DNA of 64,000 nucleotides from Micrococcales bacterium (GCA_016719135.1 JADKAV010000019.1:1-64000); one strand, 5' to 3'. Positions 18,669 through 28,614 are shown, counted from the first letter of the stretch. A program made the numbers and translations. The notes: generated by a model from the letters alone, not told the origin.

Positions 18669-20142
18669 ATGACTGACAACCCCGATATCAACCCTGCTCC
18701 CACATCCCCCGCGGCCCGCCAGGTGGCCGTCAACGACATCGGTGATGACGCGGCCCTGCTCGCCGCGATCGACGAGACGATCAAGGACTTCAACGACGGC
18801 GACATCGTCGAAGGGGTCATCGTCAAGGTCGACCGCGACGAGGTCCTACTGGACATCGGCTACAAGACCGAGGGCGTGATCCCTGCTCGTGAGCTGAGCA
18901 TCAAACACGATGTCGATCCGTCGCAGGTGGTTGCCGTGGGGGACCGGGTCGAGGCCTTGGTCCTGCAGAAGGAAGACAAGGACGGCCGTCTGATGCTGTC
19001 CAAGAAGCGCGCGCAGTACGAGCGGGCGTGGGGCGACATCGAGAAGATCAAGGAAGCCGATGGCGTGGTCACCGGCCCGGTCATCGAGGTCGTCAAGGGC
19101 GGTCTCATCGTCGACATCGGTCTGCGCGGCTTCCTGCCGGCATCGCTGGTCGACATGCGCCGTGTGCGCGACCTGCAGCCCTACGTGGGCCAGGAGCTCG
19201 AGGCCAAGATCATCGAGCTCGACAAGAACCGCAACAACGTGGTGCTGTCCCGCCGGGCCTTCCTCGAAGCAGACCCAGTCCGTGGTGCGCACCGGCTTCC
19301 TGAACCAGTTGCAGAAGGGCCAGGTCCGCTCCGGCGTCGTTTCGAGCATCGTCAACTTCGGTGCCTTCGTGGACCTCGGTGGCGTCGACGGCCTCGTTCA
19401 CGTGTCCGAGCTGTCCTGGAAGCACATCGACCACCCGCAGGAGGTCGTCGAGGTCGGCCAGGAAGTCACTGTCGAGGTGCTCGACGTGGATATGGACCGC
19501 GAGCGGGTCTCGCTGTCGCTGAAGGCCACCCAGGAAGACCCGTGGCAGCACTTCGCCCGGACCCACGCCATCGGCCAGGTCGTCCCCGGCCGGGTCACGA
19601 AGCTGGTTCCCTTCGGTGCCTTCGTGCGCGTCGCGGAGGGTATCGAGGGCCTGGTCCACATCTCCGAGCTGGCCGAGCGCCACGTGGAGATCCCGGAGCA
19701 GATCGTCACGGTCAACGACGAGATCTTCGTCAAGGTCATCGACATCGACCTCGAACGCCGCCGCATCTCCTTGTCGCTGAAGCAGGCCAACGAGGACGCC
19801 GGCGCCGAGACGACCGACGAGTTCGACCCGTACCTGTACGGCATGCCGGCCTCCTACGACGAGCAGGGTGCGTACATCGGCCCGGAGGGCTTCGACCCGG
19901 TCAGCGGGGAGTGGAAGGAAGGCTTCGAGGACCAGCGCACCGAGTGGGAGCAGCAGTACCAGGAGGCCTACGCTCGCTGGCAGCAGCACAAGGAGCAGAT
20001 CACCGAGGCCAAGAAGGCCGACGAAGAGGCAGAAGCCGGTGGCGACTACACCGCAGCTGCCGGTGAGCCGTCTGGTTCGCTTGACGAGGACGCCAACGAG
20101 GCGCTCGCGGCGCTGCGGGAGAAGTTGCAGAGCGAGGGGTAA
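18669..20142 (+). CDS. rpsA: 30S ribosomal protein S1, frameshifted
   Basis: This is ribosomal protein S1, about 490 residues when repaired, which helps 30S subunits load structured mRNA. Four S1 domains are visible, opening at about residues 35 (GDIVEGVIVKVDRDEVLLDI), 120 (VVTGPVIEVVKGGLIVDI), 210 (GQVRSGVVSSIVNFGAFVDL) and 295 (GQVVPGRVTKLVPFGAFVRV). The acidic C-terminal tail is typical of actinobacteria. One extra A near 19266 (GAAGCAG for GAGCAG) shifts the frame inside AFLEQTQS. An intact rpsA is expected to be essential, so a sequencing error is the likely cause. It ends at a strong terminator. Confidence 0.95.
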
Positions 20143-20156
20143 ACAAAAGCGCACTG

Positions 20157-20199
20157 CTGAGACGCGCAGAGGGGCGGCATGCCCCTCTGCGCGTCTCAG
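20157..20199. terminator. Perfect 18-bp hairpin terminator between rpsA and the convergent AftB-like gene
   Basis: The arms CTGAGACGCGCAGAGGGG and CCCCTCTGCGCGTCTCAG are perfectly complementary around a seven-base loop. It starts 14 bases after the rpsA stop and ends 4 bases before the stop of the leftward gene, so it can terminate both. Confidence 0.9.
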
Positions 20200-20203
20200 C
20201 TGT

Positions 20204-21777
20204 CTACGGGCGGATTTTGGTCCAGAGTTCCATGAGTTCCCTGGTAAGCTCCGAATCCTGAACCAGCGAAGGATCATTCGCCTTGACTGCTTCGAGATAC
20301 CCGGAGGGCACCGGTCGCTCGAAATGGCCTGCCTTCCACGGTCCGCTGCCGGTCTGCGGTTCGTATCGGCGACTGGCCATGAACCTGTCTGTGAGCCCGC
20401 ATGAGTCGATGATGTGGCTCCCAGGTACCAAGAAGCCGACCGCACCCAGCCCTCCACAGCGGACCATCGGCTCGGCCGTGGGCCACGGCCCCGACGGCCA
20501 AGCATTCGCTTGTGCTTCCAGAAAGGCCAAGTCCGTCGGTATGACACCTTGTTCGAGATCGACCAATCCGAAAGGATCCAGACCCCTGCCGAATCGTATC
20601 CACAAGAATCGTTCATCCACGATGGGTGAGAATTGTTGCGATAAGTCTGGGCTCCCTTCGCGGCCGACGAAAAGAAGCGCGCTCGGAAGGCTCAAGGCGC
20701 AGGCAACCAGTGGCACGACGTACGCCAACCGATGCTTTGCGCGGCTCACCTTCCTTGTGTAGGGAATGGACGTCTGCGTAGTGGCCAGCAAGATTGCGAA
20801 TGTGGGTACCAGCAGGAACCGCCCCAGCATGTAGTCGCCTCCAATCCAGACGACGTAACCCAAGTAGGCTGCTGATCCAAGCGTCCAAAGAATTGCAGGG
20901 CGTTCTCGATAGGCAAGCCCGAGAACCGACACGCCGACCAGAACGACCAGTACGGCGGGATCGAAACCGAAACTGAGCCGTAGGTAGTCCAAACCGCGGC
21001 CCACGAGTTCCTGGTGAGCGATGCTGGTTTCGCCTCAAAAGTGGAAGGCAGTATGAACCCGTAGTACTGCCATGAAATCAAAGCCCAAGCCGCTAGTGGG
21101 AGAGTCAATCCTGTCCATAAGCGTATGGTTCTTACCGGGTGTATCCATGTTTGCTTGGTGGCCCACAACAACCAGGGCGCCAGCAGCAGCAGATAGTCCA
21201 TGCGGCAAAGCAGCAAGAGGCTCAGGACGAACCCGCTAAGGAGCGGGTGTCGGACTTCGCCGTCTCGTGACTGGAGAACGAACAGCCCGCTCAAAAGTGC
21301 GATTGCCAAGGGACCCTCAAGTCCTGACGTACCCCAATTCACAAGGGTGTTCGACAACAGCACGAAAGATGCGGTGGTAACGAGTTGCCAGAGATTGCGC
21401 GATCGAAAGACCAGAATCCCAAGTGCGATCCCGGCCAGGATCACACTTGTAATGAGCGTTCCCACTATCCAAGAACCCGACACTGCTCCCATAAGGGTCA
21501 GCAGGGCCATCCACAGAGGATGGGTATAGCCGGCTACCCGCTCGTCCGGATTGAACACAGGTCCGTATCCGTGAGCCCAGTTGAGTGAGGTTCTTAAGGT
21601 GATGAGGGCGTCGTCGCTCATCCATGCGTACCGCCAGATGGTGAATACACCCAGAGCGGTGACGAGCGCTTTTGTTGCAAGTCGGAAAGTCCGGTTGGAC
21701 CAAGGTCCTTGCAGTGATGGACTTGACAGGGATGCCGACCTTGGGGCGATAGTCGAGTCGGTAGGTGCCGCGGCCAT
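20204..21777 (-). CDS. AftB-like GT-C membrane glycosyltransferase, frameshifted
   Basis: This protein is about 525 residues when repaired. An N-terminal helix is followed by the loop RYAWMSDDALITLRTSLNW, with the Asp-Asp pair that is catalytic in GT-C enzymes, then GYGPVFNPDERVAGYTHPLW. That combination is close to AftB, the terminal beta-(1->2)-arabinofuranosyltransferase of mycobacteria. SGLEGPLAIALL and CRMDYLLLLAPWLLW follow, and then an outer C-terminal domain (GGLGAVGFLVPGSHIIDSCG, SGPWKAGHFERPVPSGYLEA). A base is missing near 20995, where GCGGTTTGG should read GCGGGTTTGG, joining NSWAAG to LDYLRLSF. GC content is lower than in the flanking core genes, so this block may be transferred. 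The donor and acceptor are not proven. Confidence 0.65.
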
Positions 21778-21921
21778 TCATCCCCCCTTGGTCGGCGCAG
21801 ATATGCCGCAATCAATCTACACATGACGTGTTCCGCTGAGCGCTCACGCAAGTTGACCCGTCGGTTCTGCCTGCTGGTGCCTGGTCCTGCAGATGGGCCT
21901 GCCTGGGGTATCGTCACGGGC

Positions 21922-23750
21922 GTGACTGCGGCGGGGAGTAGCGCTTGGATGAGATCGGCGCAGCCTGTAGCAGTGGCATCGGTTCTGGCGGTGTTGATAG
22001 CCGGGAGGGCCGCGGTCTCCTTGAACGGCTACCTATACACCGACGACTTCATTCTCTCAGGTACATTGCCTCCTCGGACTATCCGACCTGGAACCTAATG
22101 ACCCAGTCGTACAACGGACACGTGAACCCGGTTGGCTGGTTGTTCCTCTGGCTGCTTCAGTGGGCGTTTCCAGGATCCCACGCTGCACTGGCCATCTTCT
22201 CTCTTTGCGTGTGGGGACTCACGCTGGTCCTGGCGGCATGGGTCGGCTTCGAGCTGACGGATCGTTGGATCGGAGCGGCTCTTCTGGCCCTGATTGCTGG
22301 GCTGAGCCTCTTCGGACTTGAGGCTTCTGTGTGGTGGGCGGCAGCCATGTACGCAGTTCCCTATCAGTTCTTCTTGGTCGCGTGCCTGCTTGGCTTCGTG
22401 AAGGCGCTCAAGGGGGGATCGCGGACCTGGATCTGGTTTGGCCTGCTGTGCTACGTGGGCACGGTGCTGTCCTATGCCAGAGGGTTTCTTCTTGCGCTGC
22501 TGGTCTTCGGGGTCGTCGCATCAATCCCGGCTCAGGGGCCCGAACCAATGGGGCACAGGATCGCATGGCGCTGGGCGCGGGGCTATTGGCTTGCCATGTT
22601 GGGAATCGCGGCCCTCGCGCTGGGTTTTCTGTGGCGACGCTCGGGCAGTCAGCTCGCGAGTACCGAGCCCGTCGAGCTCATGCGGCAAATCTGGAACCTC
22701 TTGACCCTCAATGTCCTGCCTGCTTTGTGGGGCGGGCCATGGAGGTGGACTCCAGTGTCCCTGCCAGATGGCTGGTCCCCAGTGGTTGCGAATCCAGCGC
22801 CTGCAGGATGGATGGTGTGGGCGTGTCTGATCGCGACAGGGTTTGCCATCGGTTGGATCTGGCGTCTACGTCCGTCTCTGCGGGGTTGGCTCGGTTGGTC
22901 ACTGGCGTTCTCGGCCGTGGTACTCCTCGCCGGTGGGCTAGCCCGAGCAGGCAATCCATTCGCCAGCGAGGCCTACCGATATACCTTTGACCTCGTCTGG
23001 CCCCTGGGGCTCATCATGGTGTTGGCCGCTGTACCTCTGTGGTGGCAGCATTCGCAGGTCAGTCTCGGGGGGAGCGGCCTCATCGTGCTCATCTGCATCT
23101 CCGCGGTGTTCTCGGCGGTGACGCCTTCACGTTTGTGGGGATCAAACCAGGCGCGTGACTACATGGAGAACGCCACTGCGGGGTTCAGCGGGATCCCTGC
23201 AGACACCCGTTTGTTGCCTCAGGGAGTGCCCGCGGCTCTTGTTGACCCGATTCGGATATCTGCATTGGCCAATTCGGAAGTGGTGATGTCTCCAGTGCCA
23301 GGGTCGCCTCAGTTTGGGGATGTGGCCGATGGTGCGCTCCTGGGTTTCAGTCCATGGGGAGTAGTCGAAGAGCAGCAGGTCGAGGGGCCGACCTCTGTCA
23401 AGGGACCGGACCCGGACTGCGGGTATCTGGTTTCCTCAACTCCTAGGACCGTACGCCTGGATGGCGCCCTCATCGCGTGGGCCTTCTACGCCCGTGTGGC
23501 CTACACCAGCGGTACTGCGACAACGTTGAACCTCGCGGTCGGTGGTCGGATCACGACGGTTCCGCTCCAAGCCGGCGGCCCAAGGGTCGTGTACTTCCCC
23601 GTTCAGGGGCCTGGCGAAGAGGTCCTTGTCTCGCTAGGTGCCGATGACGCAGTTGCCTGCCTGTCGGAGGTAGCTATCGGCAATCGGGTGTCTCCAGATT
23701 CGGGTGAACTAGTCCCGCTACCCCCGTCCGGACTGCCTGATGACGAGTGA
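21922..23750 (+). CDS. Large polytopic membrane protein, unknown function, frameshifted
   Basis: This protein would be about 609 residues when repaired. It has about eleven hydrophobic segments and a C-terminal extracytoplasmic domain of some 190 residues (RDYMENATAGFSGIPADTRL onward). The second loop holds YTDDFILSG and, after the frame change, SSDYPTWNLMTQSYNGHVNP, so acidic residues lie in the first outer loop as in GT-C enzymes. The frame changes near 22061, where GGTAC probably lost a C from GGCTAC. The start is uncertain: GTG at 21922 or ATG at 21949. It is divergent from the AftB-like gene and overlaps the acyltransferase downstream by 11 bases. A glycosyltransferase role is plausible but unproven. 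GC is low for this genome. Confidence 0.6.
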
Positions 23751-25635
23751 GTCCACTGCGTCCAGACCCCTTCCGGGCGAACTAGACGCCAGACTTCAAG
23801 GGAGGGTGCGGTCGCTCGACGGTCTGCGAGGTGTTGCAGTTCTGGCGGTCATGCTGTTTCACACCGCCTCCTCGCCATTGAGTGGTGGGTTTCTCGGGGT
23901 TGACGTGTTCTTCACCCTTAGCGGGTTCCTCATCGCGGGGATTCTTGTTCGACAATGGGATCAGAACGGCATGATAGTTCTCTCTGTCTTCTGGCTCCGG
24001 AGGGCTCGTCGCCTGGCACCGGCACTGTTGCTGCTTCTGACGGCTCTTGCAACTGCGCGCCTGGCAATTCCCCAGTTGGATTCGTCTGCCTGGCGGATGG
24101 ACATTCTTGCCGCATTGACCTACACGACCAACTGGTTCCAGATCGTGTCCGGTGGGGACTACTTCGCGCAGTTCGGAATGCGATCTCCACTCATGCACAC
24201 GTGGTCGCTGGCCATTGAGGAGCAGTTCTATGTTCTCTTCGCGATCCTGATCTTTGTACTGGTGGCAAGGCTCTCCCGAACGCGACTTGTTGTGGTTCTC
24301 TGTGCCCTGGCGATCACGTCCGCAATCTGGATGGCCTGGCTCGGCTCACATAACCCGACGTGGGCCTACTACGGGACGTGGTCCAGGGTTCAAGCGCTGC
24401 TCATCGGAGCCGCGCTGGGGATCCTGGTTCAAAGTTGGGCGAGTATCCCTGCCCGGCTGCGGGTCGCGGGCCGATTCTTGTCGTTTGTCGGATGGACGGG
24501 CGCCATAGGTCTATTGATGATCTTCGTCTTACCCCTCGACCTGGCGTTCATGTTCCGCGGCGGATTCGCACTGGTGGCACTACTGACGTCCGCGACGATT
24601 CTTGGACTTCTGAATGCGGGTGCGATGGATAGGCTCTTCAGTTGGCGGCCACTGGTCGCACTCGGGGTGGTGTCGTACGGCGTGTACCTGTGGCACTGGC
24701 CGGTGTTCGAGTGGCTTCAGAGTCGCGACGGGGCCACTCGAAGTGATGAGGCCTGGTCCTTCGTCGTGACGATTGCACTTGCCAGTGCATCCTTCATCTT
24801 GGTCGAGAAGCCCATTAGAGAGGGACGGTTCTCCAATTGGCCCGTCCGGCGCCAGTGGCTGGCGTACGGTTTGGGTTCACTCGCGATCTGTCTAATGGTG
24901 TTCTTACCTGCCCGAACTCATGCAATCGACCCGGGACTGAGCTGGCCCCCGGCCGACGAAGTGCCGTCGCGAGTCTTCGTGGGCGGCGATTCCACGATGC
25001 TGACCTTGACGAAGTACTTTCCAGCGGAGCGCTACCCGGACACGGTCGTCAGTGGATATACACCGATCGGGTGTGGCTTGATGCCCGGTGATTTTCTGCA
25101 GCAGGGCAACGCCGTCAAACGTGACGATTGTGAACAGTGGCCCAGCGAATGGGCGGATGCACTGACTTCGCAACCGCCACAAGTATCAGTCGTCGGTAGT
25201 CTCGTATGGGATCTGTTTGACAGATCCACGCCAGCCGGTGCCAGGGGCCCAGGCACTCCCCAGTTTGATGCGGCTTTTGGTGACGCTTTCCGGAGGGCGG
25301 CAGAACAGGCCAGCAAGAGCGGCTCGGTACCCACCTATGTGCTGAGTATCCCTTGCATGAGCGCAAGGATTGACCAGGAGATCCTCAACGACCCCCTACG
25401 CGTAGAACGGGCGAATACGTTGATCCGGCAGGCGATAGACGGTCTCCCGAATGTGACGTTCGCGGATCTTTCCTCGTTGACGTGTCGCGAGGACGGTACG
25501 GCCATCGTTACCCGGAATGGGCGGGTCTTGCGAGACGACGGTGTCCACTGGACCTCCCAGGGCGCTGAGGAGGTTTGGTCACTGCTCCTCAACCTCATGG
25601 CCTCGGATGGGGTCACTCGCACCGCCGCCCGGTGA
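23740..25635 (+). CDS. Acyltransferase 3-SGNH fusion (OafA-type), copy 1
   Basis: This intact 631-residue protein has an N-terminal membrane acyltransferase domain of about 370 residues: RSLDGLRGVAVLAVMLFHTA with the conserved His, FFTLSGFLIAGIL, WSLAIEEQFYVLFAI and SYGVYLWHWPVFEWL. A periplasmic SGNH domain of about 220 residues follows: GGDSTMLTL (catalytic Ser) and DDGVHWTSQG (Asp-x-x-His). Fusions of this kind O-acetylate surface polysaccharides or peptidoglycan. The ATG overlaps the upstream membrane-protein gene by 11 bases, so the two are probably coupled. It is paralogous to the gene at 25852, differing mostly in the linker and SGNH domain. Confidence 0.85.
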   Translation: MTSESTASRPLPGELDARLQGRVRSLDGLRGVAVLAVMLFHTASSPLSGGFLGVDVFFTLSGFLIAGILVRQWDQNGMIVLSVFWLRRARRLAPALLLLLTALATARLAIPQLDSSAWRMDILAALTYTTNWFQIVSGGDYFAQFGMRSPLMHTWSLAIEEQFYVLFAILIFVLVARLSRTRLVVVLCALAITSAIWMAWLGSHNPTWAYYGTWSRVQALLIGAALGILVQSWASIPARLRVAGRFLSFVGWTGAIGLLMIFVLPLDLAFMFRGGFALVALLTSATILGLLNAGAMDRLFSWRPLVALGVVSYGVYLWHWPVFEWLQSRDGATRSDEAWSFVVTIALASASFILVEKPIREGRFSNWPVRRQWLAYGLGSLAICLMVFLPARTHAIDPGLSWPPADEVPSRVFVGGDSTMLTLTKYFPAERYPDTVVSGYTPIGCGLMPGDFLQQGNAVKRDDCEQWPSEWADALTSQPPQVSVVGSLVWDLFDRSTPAGARGPGTPQFDAAFGDAFRRAAEQASKSGSVPTYVLSIPCMSARIDQEILNDPLRVERANTLIRQAIDGLPNVTFADLSSLTCREDGTAIVTRNGRVLRDDGVHWTSQGAEEVWSLLLNLMASDGVTRTAAR

Positions 25636-25747
25636 GAACCGCATGAAGGACCATCTCGATGATCCCGGCGAACTTGCCTTCTCCAAATTGGTTTCAGGAC
25701 TCCCGCCCCGTGGAGGTCGCACGTAGGCAGTTCCCGGACCACCGGGC

Positions 25748-25753
25748 TAAGAT
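25748..25753 (+). promoter_or_regulatory. Candidate -10 hexamer TAAGAT before the second acyltransferase gene
   Basis: TAAGAT lies about 100 bases upstream of the GTG at 25852 and 30 bases upstream of a short in-frame ATG at 25784. It would give a leader of about 90 bases. No clear -35 is seen. Confidence 0.3.
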
Positions 25754-25783
25754 CGATTCACCACCGACCTGCAGGGCCGCCTC

Positions 25784-25855
25784 ATGAGTAAACCCGCCAC
25801 GCTCCACGAGTCGGCTGGCTGCCGCAGTCTCCACCGTGAGGAACAGGCGCCGTGA
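25784..25855 (+). CDS. Possible 23-codon leader peptide overlapping the acyltransferase start
   Basis: An ATG opens a 23-residue frame beginning MSKPATLHESAGC. Its TGA overlaps the GTG start of the next gene as GTGA, the same coupling seen between real genes here. It has a candidate -10 upstream, but the Shine-Dalgarno match is poor. It could couple translation, or be chance. Confidence 0.25.
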   Translation: MSKPATLHESAGCRSLHREEQAP

Positions 25856-27807
25856 GCGCGCACGCTGGAGCCCAACTGGCCGAGCGGCCGGCGCACTCCG
25901 ACACTCAGGGCCGGATACCTGCATTGGACGGCCTGCGCGGGATCGCTGTGAGCGCGGTCCTGCTATTTCACACCGGCAGCAGCCCGCTGGCCGGGGGATA
26001 CCTCGGGGTGGATCTGTTCTTCGTCCTCAGCGGCTTTCTCATCACCGGCATCCTGCTCGCCGAAGCCGGGCGCCGCGATCGCATCGCGCTGGGGGCTTTC
26101 TGGTTGCGGCGGGCACGACGCCTGGCACCGCCTCTGCTGCTTCTCCTTCTGGTCCTGGGCGCCGTCCGAATGTTCTTGCCACCGAGCCTTGCCCAGGCCT
26201 GGCGTGCGGACATCCTGGCGGCCCTGACCTATACGACGAACTGGTGGGAGATCGCCCAGTCCGGCGACTACTTCGCGCAGTTCGGACCCGAGTCGCCGGT
26301 CCTGCACACATGGTCACTGGCGATCGAAGAGCAGTACTACCTGCTGTTCGCCGTGTTCATGGCAGTCGTCGCGCGGCGCAGGGTCGGCCGTCGGTGGTTG
26401 TTGATGTTGCTACTGGTCGCAACGGGGGTCTCTATCGCGACCATGTATTGGTCGACCACCTCAGGGGATCTCGCGTGGGCCTACTACGGCACGGTGCCGC
26501 GGCTGCAGGCCCTGTTGATAGGGGCGATGCTCGCCGTGCTGCTGCGCGCCGGGCCCGGCCCAGCAGTCCTGGAGAAGTGGCGGGATCCGGTGGGGCTATT
26601 GGGCCTGGTGGGGCTGGCGATCCTGCTGGCAGGGGTGTGGCCCCCTTCCTTCGGATGGACGTACACCGTGGTGGCGATTTGTGCGGCCGCGGTGATCTGG
26701 GCGGCCGTCGTACCGAGTCGGCTAGCCGGTGTATTGGCCTGGCGGCCGCTGGTCGCACTCGGACTGATCTCCTACGGGGTCTATCTCTGGCATTGGCCCA
26801 TCTTCCTTTGGCTGCAGGGGCGGGATGCGTCCGTGTTGGCGCAATTGACGGCAGTGGCCATCACGGTGGTGGCGGCTACCGCCAGTTATGTGGCAGTCGA
26901 GAGGCCGGTGCGGCGCGGGCGCTTCGTCCAACTGCCCGTCGGCGTGCAATGGGGCACCTACGCCGCGATCGCCGCGTCGGTGGTCCTGCTTGTTCTGGCA
27001 CCGACCCGGGGTTCCGAACCGGCAACGCCCCTGCTGATGGACGAGTCGCTGGCGGCGTTGACCGACGGGGAAGGGGAGCAAGCATCGAGGGCGCCCGCGC
27101 GGCCGTCGCGGGAATGGCCCCCTGGCCGGCATGTGCCGATGCGGATATTGGTCAATGGCGATTCGAGCATGTTGGCACTCAGCCTGCGCTTTCCGCACGA
27201 CCGGTACCCAGGCCGGGACGTGACCGGTGCCACGCTGCTCGGGTGCGGAGTGTCGCCGCTTCCCTACTCCCCGACTGGCGGGGTGCTGCCACCTCCGCCG
27301 GAATGCGAGAGGTGGCGCGATGAGTGGCGTGCCCGGGGAAGTGAGGTCGGCGGCCAGGTGGCCGTGACCGGTGTGTCCGGATGGGACACGATCAACCGGA
27401 AGTCAGAAGGTGAAGTCGTGGTGCCGGGGGATCTTGTGTTCGACCGGTCCTTCGCCCTGGCATTCGAGGATGGGCTCAAGATCGCCGGCCGCGACGGGGA
27501 GATCCCGGTTTACGTGCTCGGCATGCCGTGCTTCGCAGCACGAAACGATGGGCTGCTGCGCAACGACCCGCTACGTCGCGCGCAACTCAACATGCTTGCC
27601 CAGCTGGTTGTGCAGCGGGTCCCCAGTGCGCATTTCATCGATCTTGATCCGCTCACCTGCGACGAGGAGGTGGGGGTTTCGAAAGATCGGGCGAAAGCGC
27701 TATACGTCGACGGGGTGCACTGGTCACCTCAAGGGGGCCGGGCGGTGTGGGCCCAGCTGATGCAGCGCTGGCGCAAAGACGGGTTGATAGACGCCGCGAA
27801 ACCGTGA
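25852..27807 (+). CDS. Acyltransferase 3-SGNH fusion (OafA-type), copy 2
   Basis: This intact 651-residue paralogue of the preceding gene has the same order. The membrane acyltransferase domain shows IPALDGLRGIAVSAVLLFHT, FFVLSGFLITGILL, WSLAIEEQYYLLFAV and SYGVYLWHWPIFLWL. A linker follows, then an SGNH domain with NGDSSMLAL and VDGVHWSPQG. Long stretches such as DILAALTYTTNWW and GDYFAQFG are nearly the same in both copies. Its GC content is closer to the core genes than that of copy 1, so the two may have different histories. The start is a GTG overlapping a short upstream frame. It probably O-acylates a surface glycan. Confidence 0.85.
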   Translation: MSAHAGAQLAERPAHSDTQGRIPALDGLRGIAVSAVLLFHTGSSPLAGGYLGVDLFFVLSGFLITGILLAEAGRRDRIALGAFWLRRARRLAPPLLLLLLVLGAVRMFLPPSLAQAWRADILAALTYTTNWWEIAQSGDYFAQFGPESPVLHTWSLAIEEQYYLLFAVFMAVVARRRVGRRWLLMLLLVATGVSIATMYWSTTSGDLAWAYYGTVPRLQALLIGAMLAVLLRAGPGPAVLEKWRDPVGLLGLVGLAILLAGVWPPSFGWTYTVVAICAAAVIWAAVVPSRLAGVLAWRPLVALGLISYGVYLWHWPIFLWLQGRDASVLAQLTAVAITVVAATASYVAVERPVRRGRFVQLPVGVQWGTYAAIAASVVLLVLAPTRGSEPATPLLMDESLAALTDGEGEQASRAPARPSREWPPGRHVPMRILVNGDSSMLALSLRFPHDRYPGRDVTGATLLGCGVSPLPYSPTGGVLPPPPECERWRDEWRARGSEVGGQVAVTGVSGWDTINRKSEGEVVVPGDLVFDRSFALAFEDGLKIAGRDGEIPVYVLGMPCFAARNDGLLRNDPLRRAQLNMLAQLVVQRVPSAHFIDLDPLTCDEEVGVSKDRAKALYVDGVHWSPQGGRAVWAQLMQRWRKDGLIDAAKP

Positions 27808-27816
27808 GATGCGGCT

Positions 27817-28407
27817 CTATTCGTCACCCACGATCGTGGTCCAGGCTCGCTCGACCTGCTTCTTGAGGTCGTCCAGGCTTCCGGAGTTGTCCAGGACCAC
27901 ATCCGCCACGGCCAATCGCTGCTCGCGCGTGGCCTGCGCGGCGATGCGCGCCCGGGCGTCCGGCTCGTCCAGGCCTCGCTCGAGTAGTCGTTGCACGCGC
28001 ACCTCGTCCGGGGCGTCCACGACCAGGACCATGTCGTAGGCGTCCTGCAGACCGACCTCCACCAGCAGCGGCACGTCGTGCACGAAGACCGCGTCATCGG
28101 GAATGTTGCGCAGGAGGTCAGCAGTCCGGGCGGCAATCCGGGGGTGGGTGATCGCATTGAGGCGCTCGCGGGCTGCCTCGTCGGCGAATACTTTGTCCGC
28201 CAGCGCGGCCCGGTTGAGGGACGCATCAGCGGCGAGGATGTCCGGCCCAAAAGCCTCAACGAGCGCGGCCAGCCCCTCGGTACCCGGGGCGACCACTTCG
28301 CGGGCGATCGCGTCGGCGTCGATCACGTGGGCGCCCAGGTCGGCCAGCATCGCCGACACCGTGGACTTGCCGGATCCGATGCCCCCTGTGAGTCCGACGC
28401 GCCGCAT
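27817..28407 (-). CDS. coaE: Dephospho-CoA kinase
   Basis: This intact 196-residue enzyme catalyses the last step of coenzyme A synthesis, phosphorylating dephospho-CoA at the ribose 3'-OH. It begins MRRVGLTGGIGSGKST with the P-loop at residues 8-15. DADAIAREVVAPGTEGL (substrate-binding Asp) and HPRIAARTADLL follow, and then DVPLLVEVGLQDAYD. I use the ATG at 28407 because a TACTCT -10 hexamer ends 6 bases before it; the open frame extends upstream only into the repeat region. It converges on the acyltransferase gene and is divergent from uvrB across a duplicated palindromic region. Confidence 0.95.
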   Translation of the reverse strand: MRRVGLTGGIGSGKSTVSAMLADLGAHVIDADAIAREVVAPGTEGLAALVEAFGPDILAADASLNRAALADKVFADEAARERLNAITHPRIAARTADLLRNIPDDAVFVHDVPLLVEVGLQDAYDMVLVVDAPDEVRVQRLLERGLDEPDARARIAAQATREQRLAVADVVLDNSGSLDDLKKQVERAWTTIVGDE

Positions 28408-28413
28408 GCGTCG

Positions 28414-28419
28414 AGAGTA
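28414..28419 (-). promoter_or_regulatory. -10 hexamer TACTCT of coaE (leaderless)
   Basis: TACTCT reads leftward and ends 6 bases before the coaE ATG at 28407. It supports that start and a leaderless transcript. Confidence 0.55.
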
Positions 28420-28432
28420 TCGGCCTGCCCGG

Positions 28433-28614
28433 GGGGACTTTGGTCGGATCGTGCCGGTCAGTGACCTTGTGCGTGCAAAGTCCTCTGTGCCCAAACCGCC
28501 GCCGTACGTGTCGCGCCCGGCCCCGCGGGGACTTTGGTCGGATCGTGCCGGTCAGTGACCTTATGCGTGCAAAGTCCGCTGCGCCCAAACCGCCGCCGCA
28601 CATGTCGCACCCTG
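28433..28614. repeat. 94-bp tandem duplication with GGACTTTG inverted arms, upstream of uvrB
   Basis: Two copies, at about 28433-28526 and 28527-28614, differ at only a few bases over the first 80. Each copy contains an 8-bp perfect inverted repeat, GGACTTTG and CAAAGTCC, separated by about 32 bases. GGTCAGTGACC, itself a small palindrome, lies inside. The region separates coaE and uvrB, which are divergent, and ends 5 bases before the uvrB -10 hexamer. The left arm GGGGACTTTGGTC resembles half of a DevR/DosR box and GTCAGTG resembles half of a RecA-NDp/PafBC motif; neither match is complete. Confidence 0.85.

Noticed and set aside
28433..28614. A DevR/DosR box or a PafBC (RecA-NDp) promoter for uvrB
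   Set aside because: Only half of the DevR palindrome is present. After GTCAGTG the expected downstream positions do not match. I keep both as remarks only.
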